Shown here: positions 1 through 6,680 of the stretch, piece by piece
Layout: every line of letters begins with the position of its first letter
How positions within the stretch are numbered: position 1 is the stretch's first letter
Source: Gammaproteobacteria bacterium
GTDB lineage: Bacteria > Pseudomonadota > Gammaproteobacteria > GRL18
NCBI GenBank assembly: GCA_030632625.1
Contig: DAOVUK010000071.1
Location: forward strand, 1 to 10,178
Reading direction: 5' to 3'
Length of the DNA stretch: 10,178 bases
Translations under genes and position numbers: made by a program
The notes under the pieces: model-generated
Database searches by the model: none
The model's input: only the letters and a program-made list of their open reading frames with translations
Told to the model about the DNA's origin: nothing

Positions 1-1
1 T

Positions 2-322
2 AATGAAAATATCCTTCATCAAATCATTATTACAGAAGGTTCCAAAACCTATTTGACCAGAAATGTATCCGAAGATAACAAAGATCAGCTATTTAAGCCC
101 TACAAAGACCTTTGTGCGGTTATCGGAAATATGATTTTAGAATGTAATTCAAACTACAAATACCCAAAATCACTAGCTTCTACGATCATTGAAATGGCAC
201 ATTTTCAGAATTTTTTTATGAAAAACCTGCCTTCGCTGACTGATTTTGGGGGGAATAAAGATGAATTAGAAATTATTTATTTTCTGGAGGATTTAGTTTT
301 TTCCACTATCCATAGAACATAA
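2..322 (+). CDS. 3' end of an unrecognised protein gene (5' end outside window)
   Basis: The reading frame is open from the first bases of the window to a TAA at 320-322, giving at least 106 residues. The only in-frame start-like codon near the edge is a TTG at 53, with no convincing ribosome binding site, so the gene almost certainly begins outside the window. The visible part is soluble-looking and mixed in charge, with acidic stretches such as NKDELEIIYFLEDL near the C-terminus. There is no signal peptide, membrane segment or family motif that I recognise. It lies on the side of the tRNA scar that should be the original chromosome, on the opposite strand to the metal operon, so it is probably unrelated to it. 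Function unknown. Confidence 0.55.
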   Translation, partial: NENILHQIIITEGSKTYLTRNVSEDNKDQLFKPYKDLCAVIGNMILECNSNYKYPKSLASTIIEMAHFQNFFMKNLPSLTDFGGNKDELEIIYFLEDLVFSTIHRT

Positions 323-566
323 AAAAACTTCAAACCGGACTAAAATAAATAATACTGATTTGTCCCGGTCTGAGCAATCAATATTGACTACACTATTCCA
401 TAACTAATTTTTTAGAAAGCCCGCTTTTGGCTGACAAGAGCCAGTCAGAAACTTGATATTAACAGCTTAAACTTTAGGAATGTTTAGACCGGATAATACG
501 AGTTTGATTGTTGTAGCTTGTGGCGCTTTGTTGCTTTGAAGTGCCCCATGAGTGCCCCGCAGACAT
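323..566. other. intergenic stretch, no gene seen
   Basis: No frame on either strand gives a believable start, ribosome site and length. Small features are visible: an 8-bp direct repeat AGTGCCCC at 540-547 and 551-558, and related ACCGG words at 334-339, 365-371 (CCGGTCT) and 486-492 (AGACCGG), the last two being exact inverted copies. A short stem TGGCT/AGCCA lies near 429-444. Any of these could be recombinase arm sites beside the tRNA scar, but nothing proves it. Confidence 0.5.
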
Positions 567-598
567 AAAAAAAGCCCTAGCATTTCTGCTAAGGCTTT
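567..598 (-). terminator. Rho-independent terminator downstream of the tRNA-Asn fragment
   Basis: A 12-bp stem lies at 571-582 and 587-598 with a 4-nt loop (583-586). Read on the minus strand it is followed directly by a run of seven T (567-573 as A on the + strand, partly within the stem). The one imperfect pair is a G-U wobble on the minus strand but a C-A mismatch on the + strand, which favours minus-strand use. It sits just past the 3' end of the tRNA fragment, where the terminator of an intact tRNA-Asn gene would be, and could also end the long minus-strand operon. Confidence 0.8.
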
Positions 599-606
599 GT
601 TTTGTA

Positions 607-653
607 TGGCTCCCCCGGACGGGCTCGAACCGCCGACCTAGTGATTAACAGTC
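607..653 (-). tRNA. tRNA-Asn(GTT) 3' fragment, probable attachment-site scar
   Basis: Read on the minus strand this gives the anticodon loop CTGTTAA (anticodon GTT at 649-647), the 3' side of the anticodon stem (TCACT), variable loop AGGTC, a complete T arm (GGCGG-TTCGAGC-CCGTC), the acceptor 3' strand CGGGGGA, discriminator G and encoded CCA (609-607). The 5' part is missing: the bases before the loop do not pair with TCACT, and no D arm or TCCCCCG acceptor 5' strand is found upstream. A tRNA cut at the anticodon with an intact 3' end is the usual mark left at one end of an element integrated by a tyrosine recombinase. By that logic the inserted DNA lies at higher coordinates, and a restored tRNA should be at its far end. 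It cannot make a working tRNA. Confidence 0.8.
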
Positions 654-670
654 GATATGATGGCTGTTAA
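645..670. repeat. inverted repeat of the anticodon-loop word at the att edge
   Basis: TTAACAG at 645-651 and CTGTTAA at 664-670 are perfect 7-bp inverted copies separated by 12 bp. The left copy is the tRNA anticodon loop; the right copy lies in the presumed element DNA. Paired inverted core-type sites around the crossover are typical of tyrosine recombinase att sites, so this may be part of the recombination core. The pairing is exact, but the role is inference. Confidence 0.4.
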
Positions 671-682
671 CTCCTGTTGCTT

Positions 683-707
683 TATTATGCAGTTTTCATT
701 CATAATA
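683..707. repeat. AT-rich inverted repeat after the operon's last gene
   Basis: TATTATG (683-689) and CATAATA (701-707) form a perfect 7-bp stem with an 11-nt loop, 12 bp past the stop codon of the last operon gene. It is weak (one G-C pair) and has no T run on the minus strand, so it is a poor terminator. It could stabilise the transcript end or be chance. Confidence 0.3.
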
Positions 708-718
708 CAAAGAGCCCC

Positions 719-3175
719 CTATTTTTTACGAAGTCGTAGCGAATTGGCTATTACTGATAACGAACTCAAGGCCATTGCCGCTGATGAAATAGTTGGATTT
801 AATTTCCCCCCCATTGCAAAAGGTATAGCTATGGCATTATAGCCAAACGCCCAAAACAGATTTTGCTTTACTACAGCAAAAGTCTGCTTACTAAGGTCGA
901 GTATTTCAGCTACTTTAGATATATCACCATCAATAATAACAAAATCAGCAGCTTCTATTGCTATACCTGCTGCATTACCAATTACTAAACCAACATTTGC
1001 CGCAGCCAATGCCGGGGCATCATTAATCCCATCTCCTACCATAGCAACTACCCTGCCCTTTGCCTGCAAATCTCGAATAATTTGTATTTTTTTTGCCGGA
1101 CTAGCCTGAACAGTAACCGTATCAATTCCCGCCAACTCTGCTATAGGCCTGCTTGCTGCCTCCGTATCACCTGTTACCATCAATGTTTCTATGTCCTGTG
1201 CACGCAAAATATCAATTAGCTGCCCTACCCCTTCCCTGATATGGTCCTGCAAAGCAAACAGGGCAAGTACTTTGTTATCAACTACCATATAAATTAATGT
1301 ACATCCATGCAATGCCCATTGATCTGCTGTTTCTTTCAGCATAGTCAAATCAATCTTTTGTTCATTTACCCAATGTTTATTACCCAACAAAACTTCATGC
1401 CCATCAACTTGGGATCGCACCCCCTGATCTGGAATAGAATAAAATTTAGATGACTTAAAGAGTGTCAATCCCTTTGCTTTTGCATATTTGACTATGGCTT
1501 TGCCAAATAAGTGCTCTGAGTTAAATTCAACGGAAGCAGCAAGCTGGACCACATAACTATCATCCAATGCTGAAATATTCATAAAATCAGATACTTTGGC
1601 ATGCCCTTCTGTAAGCGTTCCCGTCTTATCAAAGATCATAGTATCAATTGATGCCATGAATTCTGATGCATTACCATTGCGTATATAGACTTTTCGCCTG
1701 GCAGCCTGCCCCGAACCTACGCTAGTAGCGGCCGGTGCAGCCAGACCCAATGCACAAGGACATGAAATTAACAATACAGAGACTGCATTAGCAAATGCAT
1801 GAGCAACCCCCACTCCTCTGGCCAGCCAGCCTCCAAATGTCACTGCCGATAGAAACATAACGGATGACATCAAATGAGAAGATACGAGGTCAACTGTATT
1901 TTGTAGCTGCATCTTTGAACTCTGGGTCTGGTCAATCATATGCACCAGACTTGCTAGCATTGTATTCTTACCAATTGCAGTAGCCTTCATCCTCAAAACA
2001 CCGCTGCCATTAATACTGCCATCAAATAACTGCTGCCCTTGTTCTTTAATGCCTGGCATATTTGAACCGGTGATTATCGACTCATCTACACTGGAAAGTC
2101 CACTGATAACAATGCCATCAACTGGAATTCGTTCTCCTGGTCTAACCAACAGGACATCATCAACTTGTATTTTCTCTGTAGCAATTAGAATTTCATTTTC
2201 ACCTTGTAGCAAAGTGGCCATTTGTGGCTGCATATTTACCAACGCTTCAACCTCATGCACCATCTTGTTTTTTGCTAACTCTTCAAGATAACGCCCCAAC
2301 TGCACGAACCCAATAATAGCTGTGGCGGCATCAAAATAGCTATGTCGTCGCAAATTAAACATGGATGGAACACTCATCACAAAAGCAGAACCCGCTCCTA
2401 TTGCAATCAGGCTATCCATTTTTAATGTTTTCTGCCTAGCTTGAAGCCATGCTTTTTTAAAGATGTCTCCTCCACCAACAAGAATAACAACTAAACTTAA
2501 TCCAGCTTGCAACAATCTTAATTGCCTACTCCTAGCGGAAAGTAAACCCGTAATCATTGCAGGGATGCCAAGCAATGAAATCAGAATCAATCGTTTTTTA
2601 GTCGTCAGCAAATGTTTTTTCTCGTGCTCCAACAATAACTTCCGCTCGGCTAAAGTATCAATTGAATAGGCTTGATAACCATTATCCTCAATTATTTTAA
2701 AAATCTCTGCCTTACTTAAATAACCACTAACCGTCCCAATTTCTGACATGTAGTTAATATTGACATGCGTATTATCCTTTTCCCTGGACAACACCATTTC
2801 CAAAAACAAGGCGCAGGAGGCACAACTCATTCCGCCAATTCCAAAAACCACATCCTGTTGCAGACCATCTCGTCGCACCTCCTGTTTAGCAATCTTTTTT
2901 ATACTTTCTCGTGGTTTTTGAGAAAAATTGGCTAGTACAATCTCCAATAAATTAAGCAAATTTACTTTTGGAAATTGTTCAGGGTTAAATAGAATAGTGA
3001 CAGAATTTATTTCCGTAACAATCCTTACCTGCTCAATCGCCTCTCTTTTTAATAGTAGAATTTGTAAAATATAAGCACGTTCCTTATCTCGAAATAAACT
3101 TGGAGCAATAATTCTGATTCGGCGTTTTAATTGATGTGCAATGGTAAACTGACTAAATTCATGAATTTGAGACAT
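719..3175 (-). CDS. Cu+-type P1B ATPase with HMA_2-like plus HMA N-terminus and altered catalytic loop
   Basis: This 818-residue protein is a heavy-metal P-type ATPase of the inner membrane. Residues ~10-70 resemble an HMA_2-type domain without Cys, and ~108-170 are a classical HMA domain with GMSCASC (C118, C121). Eight membrane segments follow. The metal-site residues fit Cu+ transport: CPC (C472-P473-C474), YN in segment 7 (Y779, N780), and Met/SS in segment 8. The phosphorylation site DKTGT (D516) and GDGIND (714-719) are intact. Other key positions are not: the actuator TGE loop reads TGSN, with Ser371 in place of the Glu that drives dephosphorylation; the nucleotide-binding GxG reads DQG (D583-G585); and the HP motif is HL (H555). 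It may therefore be a slow or non-pumping ATPase. It is last in the operon, 67 bp after the reductase gene, with a weak ribosome site. Family certain; transport activity doubtful. Confidence 0.9.
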   Translation of the reverse strand: MSQIHEFSQFTIAHQLKRRIRIIAPSLFRDKERAYILQILLLKREAIEQVRIVTEINSVTILFNPEQFPKVNLLNLLEIVLANFSQKPRESIKKIAKQEVRRDGLQQDVVFGIGGMSCASCALFLEMVLSREKDNTHVNINYMSEIGTVSGYLSKAEIFKIIEDNGYQAYSIDTLAERKLLLEHEKKHLLTTKKRLILISLLGIPAMITGLLSARSRQLRLLQAGLSLVVILVGGGDIFKKAWLQARQKTLKMDSLIAIGAGSAFVMSVPSMFNLRRHSYFDAATAIIGFVQLGRYLEELAKNKMVHEVEALVNMQPQMATLLQGENEILIATEKIQVDDVLLVRPGERIPVDGIVISGLSSVDESIITGSNMPGIKEQGQQLFDGSINGSGVLRMKATAIGKNTMLASLVHMIDQTQSSKMQLQNTVDLVSSHLMSSVMFLSAVTFGGWLARGVGVAHAFANAVSVLLISCPCALGLAAPAATSVGSGQAARRKVYIRNGNASEFMASIDTMIFDKTGTLTEGHAKVSDFMNISALDDSYVVQLAASVEFNSEHLFGKAIVKYAKAKGLTLFKSSKFYSIPDQGVRSQVDGHEVLLGNKHWVNEQKIDLTMLKETADQWALHGCTLIYMVVDNKVLALFALQDHIREGVGQLIDILRAQDIETLMVTGDTEAASRPIAELAGIDTVTVQASPAKKIQIIRDLQAKGRVVAMVGDGINDAPALAAANVGLVIGNAAGIAIEAADFVIIDGDISKVAEILDLSKQTFAVVKQNLFWAFGYNAIAIPFAMGGKLNPTISSAAMALSSLSVIANSLRLRKK

Positions 3176-3242
3176 ATAATAAAACTTTACTTATCTATTC
3201 TTCTTTTTAAAATCTAACAGGTTTTTTTAAAACTATTAAACG

Positions 3243-4976
3243 CTAATCCTCATAGGCAGCATAAGTTTGCATTCCGCCTGATAGATTACGCACTTGAAAA
3301 CCATGCTGCTGTAGTATGCGTGTTGCGTTATACGCTCTTTGCCCCACACCACACACTACCCATATTTCTCGTTCCTGAGACAATTCATGCAAACGTTCCC
3401 GCAAAGAATCCAAGGGTATATTAACAACCTGAGGAATATGCTTACGCTGAAATTCCGCTTCAGTACGTACATCAACAAGTTGAGCCTGAGCAAAAGGGTC
3501 ATCCATAATTAATGACAACATCTGAATAATATCATCTTGCTCTTCTGTTACCTGGGCATGGGATTCTACCAATTGCTCCCACTTGGCCAAAGGGTGATTA
3601 CCACGTAAATGATTGGCTGCTATCATACCCGCCAGGTTAACAGGGTCTTTAGTAGCTCCAAATTGAGGCGCATAACACAACTCAGCTTCTTCTAAATCAT
3701 AGACTGTTCCACCCATTTGCAGAAATGCAGCAATCACATCAATTCTTCTTGCTACACCAGACTCCCCCAATGCTTGCGCACCAAGAATTTTGCCATTTCG
3801 GGCATCATAAAGTAACTTGATATGAATGGGGCTAGCGCCCGGGTAATAACCGACATGATTACTGGGATGCAAATACACTTTTTCGTACTCAATAGAGGTA
3901 CAGTTTTTAAGTATTTTTTCATTTACACCTGTGGTAGCGACTGTCAATCCAAACACGCCGCATACGGTCGTACCTTGAATTCCACGATAAGGCACAGAAG
4001 GAATAGTGCTCATTTTTTTTCTAACGATGTCAGTTGCAGCTAATCGTCCTTGCTTATTTGCAGGCCCCGCCATAGGAAATAACTGCCATTCATCGGTGAT
4101 GATATTTTTAACTTCAACCACATCTCCTACTGCCCAAATACTAGGATCACTGGTTTGAAGGTATTCATTTACTCGAATACCTCCATACGCACCTATATCC
4201 AGACCAGCCTGTATAGCCAACTCTGCACGCGGTTTTACTCCAACAGAAATCATAACTGCATCCACAGTCACTTGCTCGCCAGATTCAAGCATTATTTGTA
4301 ACGATCCATCTTTGTTTTGTGCAATTTCCGTAGTCTTGCAGCTCAACCTTAAATCTATTCCATGTTTCATTAGGTGCTTAGCAACATAAGTTGCCATTTC
4401 TTGATCCAGACTAGACATAACCTGTTCAGAATATTGCAATACGGTAACCTGTACATCACGTTTTATCAGATTTTCAGCCAACTCCAAACCTAAATACCCC
4501 GCACCCATGACAACAGCACGCTGAATATTTTTTAATTCCGAGCGAATCTGTCGACTATCGGGAATGGTTCTTAAGACATGTACTCCAGGTAAATCAAGAC
4601 CTGCTATATCAGGCCAAACTGACTGTGAGCCTGTCGATAGGACTAATGCATCATAATGCTCAAGGCGTTGAACATCAGTTTTTAAATCACGAACTGTAAT
4701 AGACTGATTTTCTTTATCTATAGACAAAACCTGAGTATCAGTACAAACACGAATATTAAACCGGCTTTCAAACAATGCAGGGGTTGCAACCAGCAATTTA
4801 TCTTCTTCTACAATGACGTCGCCAATAAAGTAAGGTAATCCACAATTAGCAAAAGACACATAGGGGCCCATCTCATAGATGACAATCTCACATTCTTCAT
4901 ATAATCGACGGACCCGAGCTGCACAACTTGCCCCTCCAGCAACACCACCAACAATTAAAACTCTTTTTTTCGACAT
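3243..4976 (-). CDS. CoA-disulfide / persulfide reductase fused to rhodanese (CoADR-RHD)
   Basis: This 577-residue cytoplasmic flavoenzyme uses NAD(P)H to reduce CoA disulfide, CoA persulfide or polysulfide. Visible parts: FAD-binding VGGVAGG (9-15), the family active-site stretch SFANCGLPY with C45, NAD(P)-binding VMGAGYLGLE (156-165), FAD-binding WAVGDV (281-286), and the conserved YAPQFGATKDPVN (435-447) of the dimerisation domain. A rhodanese domain covers ~475-577, with catalytic loop CGVGQR (C542). Its architecture and length match characterised CoADR-RHD enzymes and NADH-dependent persulfide reductases. The ATG at 4976 was preferred to a TTG at 5006 because the FAD motif starts straight after it; a weak AGGG lies about 10 nt upstream. 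It sits between the EcsC gene (50 bp gap) and the second ATPase, placing thiol/persulfide chemistry in a copper operon. The exact substrate cannot be told from sequence. Confidence 0.92.
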   Translation of the reverse strand: MSKKRVLIVGGVAGGASCAARVRRLYEECEIVIYEMGPYVSFANCGLPYFIGDVIVEEDKLLVATPALFESRFNIRVCTDTQVLSIDKENQSITVRDLKTDVQRLEHYDALVLSTGSQSVWPDIAGLDLPGVHVLRTIPDSRQIRSELKNIQRAVVMGAGYLGLELAENLIKRDVQVTVLQYSEQVMSSLDQEMATYVAKHLMKHGIDLRLSCKTTEIAQNKDGSLQIMLESGEQVTVDAVMISVGVKPRAELAIQAGLDIGAYGGIRVNEYLQTSDPSIWAVGDVVEVKNIITDEWQLFPMAGPANKQGRLAATDIVRKKMSTIPSVPYRGIQGTTVCGVFGLTVATTGVNEKILKNCTSIEYEKVYLHPSNHVGYYPGASPIHIKLLYDARNGKILGAQALGESGVARRIDVIAAFLQMGGTVYDLEEAELCYAPQFGATKDPVNLAGMIAANHLRGNHPLAKWEQLVESHAQVTEEQDDIIQMLSLIMDDPFAQAQLVDVRTEAEFQRKHIPQVVNIPLDSLRERLHELSQEREIWVVCGVGQRAYNATRILQQHGFQVRNLSGGMQTYAAYED

Positions 4977-5026
4977 TGTTACATAGCCCTGTGATCTATT
5001 TAACAAATACTGGATTCAAAAATTCA

Positions 5027-5857
5027 TCAAGCAATTTCTGCTACCCCCCAATCCCTGGAATTATGTTTACGATTATATTTAACGATATCCTTATACAAAT
5101 CTTCCACCACCTTATCACCATATTTTCTTTCCAGAGCACGAATCGAAAAATGTGCTTTTGCCATTTTTTGATAATGCCGAATAAACAGCCAATTCACTGA
5201 TGCACCACTGACCGCCCCTACAACTGGTAAACTTTGAGCAGCCAGCTTTCCCGAAACCGGAATAGAAAATCGTGCCGAAACAGCATTGATTAATTTAACC
5301 AGGACAGGGGCACCCTCTTTGGAAAAACCATGCACTGCAATATGATTTGTCGTGTCACCCAGAGCCTTAGTTAAAAATGACCGTACCGCATAATAACTGG
5401 TATCTGCCGACTCAGAAGTTTTTGCAGAACCCCCACCACTCAAAGCAAAAACAGTTAAACAAGCCATTTTACTATCAAGTTCTTCCAGATCTTCCCCATA
5501 ACTTCTAGCAATATCGGCAATAGAACGTAGCATGATGGTTGCTGAGACCGGTAATTCAACTGCCAAAGCTGCAATGCCGAACGACCCACCTACAGCGCCA
5601 CTGACTCCAACGAATAATTTGTGAATTTTGTTTTTTGGTTTACCGGGTTTTCTTTTAAGAGAATAAAGTGCAGCATCCAATGCCTTTTCCAAGGCTTTTT
5701 TGGTAATTCGTGAAACGATATTTGACCAATGTCCGGGTAATGCTGTCATTGCCTTTTCTATAGGCATACCAATTATATGACTAATTGATGTTGCCAAACT
5801 TGATGACTCTAGTTGTTGAGCTGCATTTGCTAATACTACCGAATCAGCCTGTTGCAT
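5027..5857 (-). CDS. EcsC-family protein
   Basis: A 276-residue protein of the EcsC family (named after a Bacillus gene beside an ABC transporter; biochemical role unclear). The signature region is at ~80-130: a glycine-rich hydrophobic stretch (GVSGAVGGSFGIAALAVELP) followed by MLRSIADIARSYGEDLEE. A second Gly/Ala-rich hydrophobic stretch lies at ~200-235 (LPVVGAVSGASVNWLFIRHY), and the C-terminus is charged with ALERKYG. There is no signal peptide, so it is probably membrane-associated from the cytoplasm. The length is normal for the family. Its ATG overlaps the stop of the upstream membrane-protein gene by one base (TAATG), with AGGG 6 nt before it, indicating translational coupling. Its place in a metal operon is the main clue to its role; a function in membrane protein maturation or stability would be inference. 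Confidence 0.85.
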   Translation of the reverse strand: MQQADSVVLANAAQQLESSSLATSISHIIGMPIEKAMTALPGHWSNIVSRITKKALEKALDAALYSLKRKPGKPKNKIHKLFVGVSGAVGGSFGIAALAVELPVSATIMLRSIADIARSYGEDLEELDSKMACLTVFALSGGGSAKTSESADTSYYAVRSFLTKALGDTTNHIAVHGFSKEGAPVLVKLINAVSARFSIPVSGKLAAQSLPVVGAVSGASVNWLFIRHYQKMAKAHFSIRALERKYGDKVVEDLYKDIVKYNRKHNSRDWGVAEIA

Positions 5858-6669
5858 TACATACCCTGAATATTGCTCATCATTACATTGATAAATTCGA
5901 TCAACTGATTCAATAATAAAATTGCATCATCAATTTTTTCTTTTAAAAAATGTAAAAATGTACGGTGCTTAAAGTCTTCTTCCACATAAAAAGTTAATCC
6001 TTTATGAATGGTATTTAAGCCCATAAAAATCATAATCACTGCAGCGGCTTTCAGCATTAAGCCTCGAAGCCCTGCTCCCATTTTGCCAAATGCCACACTA
6101 ATAAATAACATGGTTGGCAATGTCCCTGCACCAAATGCCAGCATTAATGATCCACCTTCCCAGATAGTTGTAGCCGATGTTGCCTCTACATACATAGCAA
6201 AAGTTAATGGACAAGGCATCAGCCCATTCAAAAATCCGGCTATCATTGCTCCAACAACCGGACCTTTAGTCCTGGCTTTGGCATAGCCTTTACGCAATAA
6301 GTCCATCGGTAGTAACTTGACTGAACCTTGCCATGGAATTAACCCCAAAATACCAAGTGCCAAAATAACCACAATCGACCCAATGACCATTTGCAAAATA
6401 CTTTGAAATTTTCCAAACAGGCCGCCTGATACCAACACTACACCTAATGATGCAGCTAATAGCCCTATCAGCACATAAATAAATATTCGAGTTAACTGAT
6501 ATGCAAAATAAGGTAAATAAGACTTTTTCTCACCTACATTCATAAAATAGCCGGAGACTAAAGCTCCGCACATTCCCAAACAGTGTCCACTACCCAAAAA
6601 ACCTGCAATAAAAGCCAATGTGTAATCAAATCCAGTGGCCGCAGCCATTTGGTGCATAGAATGATCCAT
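5857..6669 (-). CDS. TauE/SafE-type (UreH_2-like) membrane protein with possible copper ligands
   Basis: A 270-residue polytopic inner-membrane protein with about six membrane segments (~16-38, 48-78, 84-110, 138-162, 167-190, 198-222) and a soluble C-terminal tail. The first segment carries GSGHCLGMCG (H29, C30, C34), the hallmark of the UreH_2 branch often labelled 'sulfite exporter TauE/SafE family'. Segment four has NGLMPCPLTF (C153), where relatives usually have PCG. The N-terminus MDHSMHQM is Met/His-rich, as in copper-binding tails. Members of this branch are commonly found beside Cu+ ATPases, so copper (or cytochrome oxidase assembly) is a better guess than sulfite. The ATG at 6669 was chosen over a TTG at 6672 because AAGGA lies 6 nt before it. 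Only 9 bp separate it from the preceding ATPase gene. Confidence 0.85.
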   Translation of the reverse strand: MDHSMHQMAAATGFDYTLAFIAGFLGSGHCLGMCGALVSGYFMNVGEKKSYLPYFAYQLTRIFIYVLIGLLAASLGVVLVSGGLFGKFQSILQMVIGSIVVILALGILGLIPWQGSVKLLPMDLLRKGYAKARTKGPVVGAMIAGFLNGLMPCPLTFAMYVEATSATTIWEGGSLMLAFGAGTLPTMLFISVAFGKMGAGLRGLMLKAAAVIMIFMGLNTIHKGLTFYVEEDFKHRTFLHFLKEKIDDAILLLNQLIEFINVMMSNIQGM

Positions 6670-6675
6670 CAAATA

Positions 6676-6680
6676 TCCTT
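6676..6680 (-). promoter_or_regulatory. ribosome binding site that decides the TauE/SafE start
   Basis: AAGGA on the minus strand lies 6 nt before the ATG at 6669 and overlaps the TAA stop codon (6681-6679) of the upstream ATPase gene. The alternative TTG at 6672 would have a spacing of only 3 nt. The overlap of stop and ribosome site suggests coupled translation. Confidence 0.7.

Noticed and set aside
517..648. Short + strand frame through the tRNA fragment whose tail (WLPRTGSNRRPSD) resembles integrase C-terminal tails
   Set aside because: It has a stop at 514-516, no start and no integrase catalytic residues. Such tails arise because tRNA 3' ends are read as protein.
4977..5006. Upstream TTG start of the reductase (10 extra residues)
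   Set aside because: The FAD-binding motif of the family begins right after the ATG at 4976, and the added residues look like leader DNA.
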